From: Chloroflexota bacterium
GTDB lineage: Bacteria; Chloroflexota; Dehalococcoidia; DSTF01; RBG-16-68-14
Reading direction: 5' to 3'
Length of the DNA stretch: 10,132 nt
NCBI GenBank assembly: GCA_022563135.1
Contig: JADFNZ010000056.1
Location: 1 to 10,132 of the forward strand
A program made the translations under genes and the position numbers. How positions within the stretch are numbered: position 1 is the stretch's first letter; every line of letters starts with the position of its first letter. The notes beneath the pieces are model-generated. The model was not told where the DNA came from. It saw nothing but the letters and a program-made list of their open reading frames with translations, and made no database searches. Of this stretch, positions 1 through 6,114 are shown piece by piece.

Positions 1-709
1 GGGTCTTGACCTGCCTGCCGGCTCGGGCTTCAGCCTGGCGAGCCCCGACAGTGCTGCGAGAGTCTGAAGACCCTCGCCTATAATACTCACCTCGTAGGGA
101 CAGACCTTCAGGTCTGTCCGGTTCCATCAGATCCCGTGGCCCGAGGAACGGAGATGCGTCCCGATCTCGCACCAGGCCGGCTCGTACGGGATTATTCCAG
201 ATATACTTTGCCACCGTAGAGACATCATCTTCATGCCGCAGAACGTGGTCATAGTAGCTTCGGTGCCACAGTGCGCGGCCCACGCGCTGCCGGTAGCGAT
301 AGCTCGAGATCTGCTTGAAGCGCTTCATGAACGGGATCAGCGCCGCGGTGTTCGAACCCTCAATCAGGAGATGAAGGTGATTCGGCATAAAGCAGTACGC
401 GTGGACGACGAAGCCGTGTCGGGCGCACGCCTCGTCAAGGACTTCTAGGCACTCATCGACCGTGACCTTATGAGCAAACGCCCGCTGATGTGCGGCCGTG
501 TTCAGCGTAAGGCTATACGCGTAGGGACCGGTGTAATTGAATGCGGCGAGCCGGGGCGAAGAACGTCGCTCTGGTGCGAGGCTGGATCGCTTCGGTCTGG
601 ACAGACCTTCAGGTCTGTCCGGACGTGATGAGGCGCGTAGGCCAGCGTGTTCTTTACCAGCGGCTGGGCGCGGTGAGCGCGACTGCTGAGGGGCTGCCTC
701 ATCGGTCAT
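1..709 (-). CDS. RAYT-type (REP-associated) Y1/HUH transposase, partial, runs off left edge
   Basis: This minus-strand frame stays open from an ATG at 709 down to base 1, so the stop lies outside the window. The core, about residues 54-190, matches the IS200/REP-associated tyrosine transposase family, which nicks single-stranded DNA with an HUH metal site and a tyrosine. Visible landmarks are a start-like segment RLAAFNYTGPYAYSLTLNT, the HUH motif in CFMPNHLHLLIEG (His111 and His113), an RSYYDHVL segment near 150-156, and KYIWNNPVRAGLV near 168-180, whose Tyr169 is a candidate nucleophile. Family members usually begin close to the NYTGP segment. Here about 50 low-complexity residues precede it, and the frame has no ATG, GTG or TTG between 709 and the core, so the start is uncertain. 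Two identical palindromes flank the core. The ATG is only 12 nt after the trpF stop. Activity is unknown, and it could be a decayed copy. Confidence 0.72.
   Translation of the reverse strand, partial: MTDEAAPQQSRSPRPAAGKEHAGLRASSRPDRPEGLSRPKRSSLAPERRSSPRLAAFNYTGPYAYSLTLNTAAHQRAFAHKVTVDECLEVLDEACARHGFVVHAYCFMPNHLHLLIEGSNTAALIPFMKRFKQISSYRYRQRVGRALWHRSYYDHVLRHEDDVSTVAKYIWNNPVRAGLVRDRDASPFLGPRDLMEPDRPEGLSLRGEYYRRGSSDSRSTVGARQAEARAGRQVKT
98..119. repeat. REP-like palindrome, copy 1
   Basis: A 22-bp palindrome with perfect 10-bp arms, GGACAGACCT and AGGTCTGTCC, separated by the bases TC. It is identical to the copy at 599-620, and both are followed by GG. It lies downstream of the transposase core in transposase orientation and would encode DRPEGLS if translated. 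Short palindromes on either side of a RAYT gene are the usual REP arrangement, so I infer it is the cognate substrate. Confidence 0.75.
599..620. repeat. REP-like palindrome, copy 2
   Basis: This is the second copy of the 22-bp palindrome with arms GGACAGACCT and AGGTCTGTCC, in the same orientation as copy 1. It lies upstream of the transposase core, between the ATG at 709 and the conserved domain. The two copies are 501 bp apart, an exact multiple of three, so both fall in the same phase of the transposase frame. Confidence 0.75.
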
Positions 710-721
710 GGCCGCTGTCTC

Positions 722-1453
722 TCAAACACGGAGGGCTTCTTTCGCCGCTGCGACGAAGGCGCGGATCTTCGCCACGTCCTTCGCGCCGTCCGTCTCCACG
801 CCGCTCGACACGTCCACCGCCCACGGCTGTACCTCTCGCACTACGCGGCCGACGTTCTCGGGCGTGAGGCCGCCGGCGAGCCAGACGGGCAGGCGTGCCG
901 CGAGCGCAGCCGCGGAAGGGCGGTCGGCTTCCACGCCGCGGCCGCGGCTGACGTCGAGCAGGCAAGCGATGGCGCTACCCGCCTCTAGTTCGGAGAGCGC
1001 TTCGTCTGCCGATGCGCCGCCTGGTAGCTCGACTGCCTTGATCACCTGTCGATTGGCGAGCAGGCAGTCGGCCCACGATTCATGGCCGCTGAGCTGGATC
1101 AGGTCGAGATCGCACTCGTCGGCGATAGTGTTGGCCTCCTCCAGCGGCTGGTTCTCGAAGACGCCCACCGTCAGCGGCCGCTTGCGCGCGAGCAGCCGCT
1201 CGAGCGCTTCCGCGCCGTGTCGAAACCACGCGACAGCGTCTCCCTCCGGGCCGTGCCGCAGCGGGGGTGGCGCGTCCTGCTCAACTTCTCGCAGCGGCTC
1301 CCCGAGCGCGCTGACGATCGCCTGCGCCTCCTCGAGAGAGAGGCGTCGCCGGCTGTTGGGCGCGAACATGAGGCCGACGAAGTCCGCGCCGGCCTCCTTC
1401 GCCGCCAGCGCGTCCTCCACGCGCATGCAGCCGCAGATCTTCACGTGGGTCAC
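722..1453 (-). CDS. trpF: Phosphoribosylanthranilate isomerase (divergent)
   Basis: It converts phosphoribosyl-anthranilate to CdRP, the third step of cytosolic tryptophan synthesis, by an Amadori rearrangement on a TIM barrel. The protein is 243 aa against roughly 200-210 in typical family members. VKICGC at the N terminus carries the catalytic-base Cys7, LLD at 165-167 supplies the acid Asp167, and GVFENQPLEE, LAGGLTPENV and AVDVSSGVET are standard family blocks. About 35 extra residues (roughly 55-92) are inserted before the VGVFENQ strand. The usual GGTG loop after the catalytic Asp is replaced by a segment around residues 171-180 (GRGVEADRPS). I chose the GTG at 1453 because it overlaps the trpC stop by 4 nt (GTGA), which suggests translational coupling; a GTG at 1444 is possible. 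It follows trpC directly. Confidence 0.9.
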   Translation of the reverse strand: MTHVKICGCMRVEDALAAKEAGADFVGLMFAPNSRRRLSLEEAQAIVSALGEPLREVEQDAPPPLRHGPEGDAVAWFRHGAEALERLLARKRPLTVGVFENQPLEEANTIADECDLDLIQLSGHESWADCLLANRQVIKAVELPGGASADEALSELEAGSAIACLLDVSRGRGVEADRPSAAALAARLPVWLAGGLTPENVGRVVREVQPWAVDVSSGVETDGAKDVAKIRAFVAAAKEALRV

Positions 1454-2295
1454 ACCAGGAAGTCCCGCATCTTCTCGCGCACGTCGTTCGACGTGACGAG
1501 CGCCTCGCCGACGAGGACGCAATGGACGCCCGCGGCCGCGAGCCGTTCCGTGTCCTCGCGAGAGGAGATGCCGCTCTCGCTCACGACTACCTTGTCGTCG
1601 GGGACCAGCGGCCGCAGCCGCTCCGTGTTCGACAGGTCGACCTCGAAGGTGCGGAGGTCGCGGTTGTTGATGCCGATCAGGTCGGCGTCGGCCTTGAGCG
1701 CGCGCTCCACCTCGCCTTCGTCGTGCACCTCCACCAGCGACTCCATCTCCAGCTCGCGCGCCTGTGCGATCAGGTCGCGGAGCTGCGCGTCGTCAAGGAT
1801 CGCGGCGATGAGGAGGATCGCGTCCGCGCCGTACGCCCGCGCCTCCCAGAGGTGATACGAGTCGAAGAGAAAGTCCTTGCGCAGAATGGACGGGCGGCCG
1901 CCGGGGTAGTAGCCCTTCATGCTCACGCGTACGTCCAGCATGAACTGGATCTCGCCCATGAAGTGCTTGCGCTCCGTCACGACGGAGATGCCGGCCGCGC
2001 CGCCGATGGTGTAGGTGCGGGCCAGCGCGCGGTGCTCCAGCACGGAGACCAGCCGCCCCTTGGAGGGCGACGCCTTCTTGATCTCCGCGATAAGCTGGAG
2101 CCGCTTGCCGCCGCTGTGCGGGCCGCGCGGCCCTTCCAGGATCGCCTGCATCAGGCTCCACTGCGGGTCGTGTTCCGAAATGCGTCGCTTGAGCGCCTCG
2201 ACCGGCTCCTGCTGCTTGCGCTGCGGGAGCTCCTCGCGCTTGTCGGCGAGGATGCGGTCGAGGATCGTGCCGGTCTCTGCCGTCCGCTCGCTCAT
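1450..2295 (-). CDS. trpC: Indole-3-glycerol phosphate synthase
   Basis: It closes the indole ring, converting CdRP to indole-3-glycerol phosphate with loss of CO2 and water. The 281-aa protein shows the family blocks in order: IAEIKKASPSKG (69-80, with catalytic Glu71 and Lys73), LRKDFLFDSYHLWEARAYGAD (catalytic Lys140), LVEVHDE (Glu189), GINNRDLRTFEVD (Asn210), VSESGIS (Glu240, Ser241) and VLVGEALV near the C terminus. There is a small loop insertion (MKGYYPGGRP) just before the LRKDF strand. The start ATG at 2295 lies 22 nt after the stop of the SRPBCC gene, and the stop overlaps trpF. The product of this enzyme is normally cleaved by TrpA, which is not seen here. The call is secure from several invariant motifs. 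Confidence 0.96.
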   Translation of the reverse strand: MSERTAETGTILDRILADKREELPQRKQQEPVEALKRRISEHDPQWSLMQAILEGPRGPHSGGKRLQLIAEIKKASPSKGRLVSVLEHRALARTYTIGGAAGISVVTERKHFMGEIQFMLDVRVSMKGYYPGGRPSILRKDFLFDSYHLWEARAYGADAILLIAAILDDAQLRDLIAQARELEMESLVEVHDEGEVERALKADADLIGINNRDLRTFEVDLSNTERLRPLVPDDKVVVSESGISSREDTERLAAAGVHCVLVGEALVTSNDVREKMRDFLV

Positions 2296-2317
2296 TCGTC
2301 TGTCCCCATACGAACCT

Positions 2318-2785
2318 CTATCGATCTTCCTTGATGAGTCGCGCCAGCTGGTTGAGAGCGCGCTTATACAGCTGCCGATCGAACACCAACAGCCAAGGTT
2401 GCGTAAGCAGATCGGCGAAGCCCTTCAGTCTCATCTCTTGTGTAATTGAAAGGCGGGTCCCACCGCTGCTGCGGCCATACTCCCAATCGACTGTCATGCT
2501 CTCCAACAAGCCTGACCAGAGGCCACGGCCCGAACCAGGCACGATCTCTTGTCGGATCTTTCGCCCCTCTTCCCATTCGGTCACCTTCATTCGATATGTC
2601 ACCGTTCTGCCGGCGTTTCGGGCAGTGAATTCATACTCTGCCCCAACGCCTTCGGTCTGTTGGCTCAGGGCACGAACGGCGACTATCGCCGGGAACCACT
2701 CCGGCGTACGATTGATATCCTTGCAGTAGTCCCACACCTCTTCGGGCGTTGCCGCGATGTTGGCGGACACGGTGATTCGGCCCAT
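2318..2785 (-). CDS. SRPBCC/START-like domain protein (polyketide cyclase/dehydrase type)
   Basis: This 155-aa protein fills one SRPBCC fold, a helix-grip barrel that binds hydrophobic ligands. The N terminus MGRITVSANIAATPEEVWDYCKDINRTPEWFPAI shows the usual pattern of a first strand, then a helix beginning TPEEVW, then a W-F-P segment. The C terminus carries the long helix (RQLYKRALNQLARLI) that closes the ligand pocket. No signal peptide or membrane segment is visible. The ATG at 2785 has a good ribosome site, GGAGG about 10 nt upstream. It lies between trpD (28 nt) and trpC (22 nt), so it is probably co-transcribed. By eye its base composition is less GC-rich than the flanking trp genes, which may indicate later acquisition. 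Its ligand and its role in this operon cannot be read from the sequence. Confidence 0.8.
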   Translation of the reverse strand: MGRITVSANIAATPEEVWDYCKDINRTPEWFPAIVAVRALSQQTEGVGAEYEFTARNAGRTVTYRMKVTEWEEGRKIRQEIVPGSGRGLWSGLLESMTVDWEYGRSSGGTRLSITQEMRLKGFADLLTQPWLLVFDRQLYKRALNQLARLIKEDR

Positions 2786-2813
2786 CAGTAGTACCTCCGC
2801 GAATGCGGTGTTC

Positions 2814-3827
2814 TTAGCTTACCGCGTTGGACACCCGCACGAACGCATCGAGCTTCTCTAGCGCAGCGCCGGAATCGATCGAGCCGTTCGCCAGCGCGAT
2901 GCCGTCGAGGAAGTCCGGCGAGCGGTCGGCGGCGACGAGTGCGGCGGCGGCGTTGATCAGCGTGAAGTCGCGCAGCGCTCCCGCTTCGCCCTCGAGGACG
3001 CGGCGCAGCGCTCCGGCGTTCTCCTCCGGCGTCCCGCCGCGCAGCGACTCCGCCGGGTGCGTCGGCAGTTCCAGGTCGCCCGGCTGTAGTGTCGTGCTCA
3101 GCACGCGGCCGTCCGTCACATCATAGATGCGCGTCGGTGCGCTCACGCTCACCTCGTCGAGGCCGTCTTCGCCGTGGACGACGAGCGCGTGCTTCGTACC
3201 GAGCCGCCCGAGCGCCTGCGCTAGCCTCTCCGCGAGCGAGCCATCCGCCACGCCGATGACCTGCGCCTGGGCGCTGGCGGGATTGGTCAGCGGCCCAAGG
3301 ATGTTGAAGACCGTACGCACGCCGATCTCGCGGCGCGGGCCGGCGGCGAACTTCATCGCCGGATGGAAGGCCGGCGCGAACATGAAACCGAAGCCCGTGC
3401 GCTCGATGCAGGCGGCGACGCCGTCGGGCGGCAGGTCGATCTTAGCGCCGAGCGCCTCGAGCACGTCGGCGCTGCCGCAGGCGCTCGTGATCGAGCGGTT
3501 GCCGTGCTTGGCGACGCGCACCCCGGCACCCGCCGCGACGAAGGCGGCGGCCGTACTGACGTTGAACGAGCGGGAGCCGTCGCCGCCGGTGCCGCTGGTG
3601 TCCAGCAGCGCGCCGTCGACATGTACGCGAAGCGCCTTGTCGCGCATCGTCTGCGCCATGCCGGCGATCTCGTCGACGGTCTCGCCCTTGAGCCTGAGCG
3701 CGACGAGGAACGCGCCGAGCTGAGCGGGCGTCGCCTCGCCGGACATGATCTCCGCCATGCAGGCGGCGGCTTGCTCCTCGCTCAGGTCCTCCCCTTCGAC
3801 GAGCGCGATGATGGCGTCACGGATCAT
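2814..3827 (-). CDS. trpD: Anthranilate phosphoribosyltransferase
   Basis: It transfers phosphoribose from PRPP to anthranilate, the second committed step. The protein is 337 aa, normal for the family. An N-terminal helical domain (to about residue 70) is followed by the PRPP-binding loop DTSGTGGDG (GTGGDG at 79-84), FNVST (88-92), KHGNR (107-111), the anthranilate-contacting FGFMFAPAFHPAMK, RREIGVRTVFNILGPLTNP, and GLDEVS, which carries the Asp-Glu metal-binding pair. The ATG at 3827 overlaps the toxin stop by 4 nt (ATGA) and has GAGAGG about 7 nt upstream, so its translation may depend partly on ribosomes finishing the toxin frame. No key residue appears to be missing. Confidence 0.97.
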   Translation of the reverse strand: MIRDAIIALVEGEDLSEEQAAACMAEIMSGEATPAQLGAFLVALRLKGETVDEIAGMAQTMRDKALRVHVDGALLDTSGTGGDGSRSFNVSTAAAFVAAGAGVRVAKHGNRSITSACGSADVLEALGAKIDLPPDGVAACIERTGFGFMFAPAFHPAMKFAAGPRREIGVRTVFNILGPLTNPASAQAQVIGVADGSLAERLAQALGRLGTKHALVVHGEDGLDEVSVSAPTRIYDVTDGRVLSTTLQPGDLELPTHPAESLRGGTPEENAGALRRVLEGEAGALRDFTLINAAAALVAADRSPDFLDGIALANGSIDSGAALEKLDAFVRVSNAVS

Positions 3828-4096
3828 GGCAACCTCTCGTATGGGCGATGGCCTCTCCGAGCGATGCGTTCAACGAGTACCACCTGTGACCTGTCCGAGA
3901 TCGAATAGATCACTCGTATCTCGCCGGTTCGGATGCGCCACATGGGTGCAGCAGTACCAGAAAGTTTCAGGGCTCCTCGCGGCCGTGGGTCATCGGCCAA
4001 GTCCAGTAGGCGGCCGACGACCCGCGAGGCGTCCCTATCCGGTAGCGCGTCGAGCTGGCGCTCGGCGGCCCTTGTTACCTCTACCCGGTATGGCAA
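3824..4096 (-). CDS. RelE/ParE-family toxin of a type II toxin-antitoxin pair
   Basis: This 90-aa protein has the RelE/ParE fold signature: MPYRVEVTRAAERQLDALP at the start, a helical segment, PRGALKLSG (39-47), MWRIRTGEIRVIYSI (52-66) and a C-terminal VERIARRGHRPYERL strand. Basic residues Arg54, Arg56, Arg61, Arg81 and Tyr86 lie in regions where RelE mRNA endonucleases keep catalytic residues, but whether it cuts ribosomal mRNA (RelE) or targets gyrase (ParE) cannot be decided here. The start is TTG at 4094-4096, not ATG. It is chosen because PYRVEVTRAAER is the usual family N terminus and no ATG lies near. The frame overlaps the antitoxin by 62 nt, and its stop overlaps the trpD start. Confidence 0.87.
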   Translation of the reverse strand: MPYRVEVTRAAERQLDALPDRDASRVVGRLLDLADDPRPRGALKLSGTAAPMWRIRTGEIRVIYSISDRSQVVLVERIARRGHRPYERLP

Positions 4097-4316
4097 GTCC
4101 GCGCTTCTCCAGGTATTCTTCCAGGGTGATCGTGCTGGCCGGGTCGCGTGCCGCCTCCTCTAGCGCCCGTTCCGCCGCAATGATGTCCAGCTCATCCTCG
4201 AACGTCTTGTCCAGAGCGTACCGCACAAGGGCAGCCATCGTCGTTCGCTGGCGGAACGCTAGCTCGCGCAGGTCCTCATGCATGTCTTCGTCTACATAGA
4301 TCATCAGCTTCTTCAT
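4035..4316 (-). CDS. Ribbon-helix-helix antitoxin (CopG/RelB-like)
   Basis: This 93-aa partner of the downstream RelE/ParE toxin should bind DNA as a dimer and neutralise the toxin. Residues 1-39 fit a ribbon-helix-helix domain: strand KKLMIYVDE, then helix MHEDLRELAFRQ, then the turn and helix TTMAALVRYALDKTF. The rest is acidic and helical, with TITLEEYLEKRGL (62-74) as a likely toxin-binding segment, then a basic tail of about 20 residues lying in the part of the frame that overlaps the toxin gene. I chose the ATG at 4316 because GGAGG lies about 7 nt upstream; an ATG at 4346 in the same frame has no comparable site. The gene follows trpG after 45 nt, a gap holding a palindrome where this protein may bind. 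Confidence 0.85.
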   Translation of the reverse strand: MKKLMIYVDEDMHEDLRELAFRQRTTMAALVRYALDKTFEDELDIIAAERALEEAARDPASTITLEEYLEKRGLAIPGRGNKGRRAPARRATG

Positions 4317-4344
4317 GCTCGCACCTCCGTAGGGTAACGATAGC

Positions 4345-4362
4345 ATAACATATATATGTCAT
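4345..4362. promoter_or_regulatory. Palindromic candidate operator of the toxin-antitoxin pair
   Basis: An 18-bp near-perfect palindrome (16/18 positions) centred on the perfect 12-bp ACATATATATGT at 4348-4359, in an AT-rich patch unlike the surrounding GC-rich DNA. It lies about 30 nt upstream of the antitoxin ATG and touches the last base of the trpG stop. Ribbon-helix-helix antitoxins commonly repress their own promoter through such sites. Reading toward the antitoxin, TATGCT at 4341-4346 could serve as a -10 element, but I see no clear -35. Binding is inferred. Confidence 0.5.
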
Positions 4363-4928
4363 CAGGTCATCTCCAGGAAATTCCTCAGCAGGTCCTTGCC
4401 CGCTGAGGTCATGATACTCTCCGGGTGGAACTGGATGCCTTCGACCGGATACTCGCGGTGGCGGACGCCCATGATCACGCCGCTGTCGCTGCGGGCGCTC
4501 ACCTCCAGGCACTCCGGCACGCTCTCCGGCGCGATCGCCAGCGAGTGGTAGCGGATCGCCTCGATCGGGCTGGGCAGCCCCGCGAAGACGCCCTTGCCGT
4601 CGTGGTCGATGCGGCTGCTCTTGCCGTGCATGATCTCGCCCGCGCCGGCGATCTCGCCGCCGAACGCCTGGCCGATGCACTGGTGGCCGAGGCAGACGCC
4701 CAGGATCGGCAGCTTGCCAGCGAACCGTTCGACAACCTCCACGCTGATGCCGGCCTCGTTCGGCGTCTGCGGCCCTGGCGAGAGGACGATCCGTTCCGGC
4801 GACAGCTCTTCGATCTCGCTGAGCGTCGTCTCGTCGTTGCGGAGCACGCGCACCTCGGCGCCCAGCTCAGCGAGGTACTGGTAGAGGTTGTAGGTGAAGC
4901 TGTCGTAGTTGTCGATTAGGACGATCAT
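4362..4928 (-). CDS. trpG: Anthranilate synthase component II (glutamine amidotransferase)
   Basis: It hydrolyses glutamine and passes ammonia to TrpE. The 188-aa protein is a complete class I (triad) glutamine amidotransferase domain: MIVLIDNYDSFTYNLYQYL at the N terminus, LSPGPQTPNEAG (oxyanion region), LGVCLGHQCIGQAFGG with nucleophile Cys79, and IQFHPESI with His168 and Glu170. HGKSS (101-105) and RYHSL (126-130) are also typical. The same domain can serve PabA in folate synthesis, so a shared role is possible; its position argues for tryptophan. The ATG at 4928 overlaps the stop of the NUDIX-methyltransferase gene by 4 nt (ATGA). The frame stays open well upstream of 4928, but that part overlaps the methyltransferase and has no family similarity. 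Confidence 0.96.
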   Translation of the reverse strand: MIVLIDNYDSFTYNLYQYLAELGAEVRVLRNDETTLSEIEELSPERIVLSPGPQTPNEAGISVEVVERFAGKLPILGVCLGHQCIGQAFGGEIAGAGEIMHGKSSRIDHDGKGVFAGLPSPIEAIRYHSLAIAPESVPECLEVSARSDSGVIMGVRHREYPVEGIQFHPESIMTSAGKDLLRNFLEMT

Positions 4929-6112
4929 GGCTTCCAGGCCCTCACGATCAGATTCGCCGGCACCAGCCGCATCTTCTCGATGTCGTAGCTCTCGTCCCAG
5001 GGCATCACGCGGCCCTCCGTGGGCGGCGGCTCCAGCAGCCGGTCGACGCGAAAGCCGGCGTCCGTCAGCAGGAGGAACCATTCGCTGAGCGGTCGGTACC
5101 AGGAGCGCATGCGCGCAGACACCCTCTGCTTGGGGAACTCCCACTGCCAGTCCTGCTCGCGCTCCCAGTAGCCCCTGACGATGCCGTACGGCGGGCCGTC
5201 CTCCAGACAGGCGTCGAACGGGTGGTGGACGCTGAAGACGAACGCGGAGCCCGGCCGCAGGACGCGAAACGTCTCGGCGAAGGCGCGGTCGGCGTGCTCG
5301 ACGTAGTTCAGCGCGTGGAGCGAGAGCGCCAGGTCGTAGCTCTCGTCCTCAATGCCCTGAAGCTCCTCGACGTTCCCTTGCAGGAGCGTGACCATCACGT
5401 CCTCCTGCTCGGCGAGCTTCCGGCCGAAGGAGATCTGCCCGTCCGAGAGATCGATGCCCAGAACGCGCGCTCCTTGCTTGGCGAGGACGATGCAGTCCTG
5501 TCCGCCGCCGCAGCCGAGCACGATCACGTCCAGTCCGGCGACATCGCCGAGGAGGTTCAGCGTCTCTTCGCCCGGGCAGTGGGCCGCATAGATGAGCCGG
5601 TCCGTGGGGAGCTGCTTCTGCTCCTGGTACGCCTTGGCGATGGTGTTCCACGCCTCGCGATTGTCCGGCGGCGTGTCGCTCAGAGGCATGGCGAGCGGGC
5701 CCGGGTGGGCCGGCGCCTGTTTTTCGCCCCGCAGCCAGTCGCGCAGCGGCGTCGCCAGGCTGGCGGAGGCGAGCTCATCGCGCTTAAGCCAGCGGGCGTC
5801 CTCGTAATCGCCCGCCGCCCGAAAGCGCAGTTCGCCCTCAAAGCGCAGGACGCGGAAGATGTTCGCCACGAATCGCTGGTGCGTCCCCGTGTCCTCCAGG
5901 TAGAGCGTTTCGGCGAAGGCCTGCTCCAGCACCCGGACGCCGAGCTCGCCCGAGATGTGCAGTTCCATCGCCTCCTCAGCGGACTCGTCCTCGCCGACGA
6001 CCCCGCCCGGCAGAAGCCACTGCCCGGCGAACGGCGGCCGCTCCGCCTTCCGCTTCGTGACCAGTGTACTGCCGCCGCGCTCGAACATCGCCAGCGAGAG
6101 GATCTGCGGCAT
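4925..6112 (-). CDS. NUDIX-like domain fused to class I SAM-dependent methyltransferase
   Basis: One uninterrupted 395-aa frame joins two domains. Residues 1-130 form a NUDIX-like fold (MPQILSLAMFERGGSTLVTKR, then FAGQWLLPGGVVGEDES). The Nudix box at 37-59 keeps Gly37, Glu43, Glu56 and Gly58, but the REUxEE core reads LHISGE, so Arg, Glu and the first Glu of the EE pair are lost and hydrolysis is doubtful. Residues 131-141 make a Pro/Ala linker. Residues 142-395 form a class I methyltransferase, with motif I VIVLGCGGGQ (196-205), GIDLSD with acidic Asp221, and YDLALSLHALNYVEHADRAFAETFRVLRPGS. The ATG at 6112 is 2 nt after trpE, and the stop overlaps trpG. A second start at Met142 (5689) has no visible ribosome site. 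The substrate is unknown. Confidence 0.85.
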   Translation of the reverse strand: MPQILSLAMFERGGSTLVTKRKAERPPFAGQWLLPGGVVGEDESAEEAMELHISGELGVRVLEQAFAETLYLEDTGTHQRFVANIFRVLRFEGELRFRAAGDYEDARWLKRDELASASLATPLRDWLRGEKQAPAHPGPLAMPLSDTPPDNREAWNTIAKAYQEQKQLPTDRLIYAAHCPGEETLNLLGDVAGLDVIVLGCGGGQDCIVLAKQGARVLGIDLSDGQISFGRKLAEQEDVMVTLLQGNVEELQGIEDESYDLALSLHALNYVEHADRAFAETFRVLRPGSAFVFSVHHPFDACLEDGPPYGIVRGYWEREQDWQWEFPKQRVSARMRSWYRPLSEWFLLLTDAGFRVDRLLEPPPTEGRVMPWDESYDIEKMRLVPANLIVRAWKP

Positions 6113-6114
6113 CG

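Noticed and set aside
79..84. A perfect TATAAT on the plus strand.
   Set aside because: No -35 element is found at the right distance, no plus-strand gene follows, and it lies inside the minus-strand transposase frame.
502..702. A 66-codon minus-strand frame beginning MRQPLSSRAHRAQ.
   Set aside because: It is an alternative frame over the 5' part of the transposase gene, crosses the palindrome, and has no recognisable domain, whereas the neighbouring frame contains the HUH core.
688..706. A short TGAGG/CCTCA stem just after trpF as an operon terminator.
   Set aside because: The stem is only 5 bp and no run of T follows on the transcribed strand.
2291..2309. A mini-frame (ATG GGG ACA GAC GAA TGA) ending on the trpC start, considered as a leader peptide.
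   Set aside because: It has only five codons, no Trp codon and no paired stem structures, so there is no support for attenuation.
4925..5689. The methyltransferase as a separate gene starting at the ATG at 5689.
   Set aside because: The frame is continuous with the NUDIX domain upstream, there is no stop between them, and no ribosome site precedes this ATG. A secondary internal start cannot be fully excluded.
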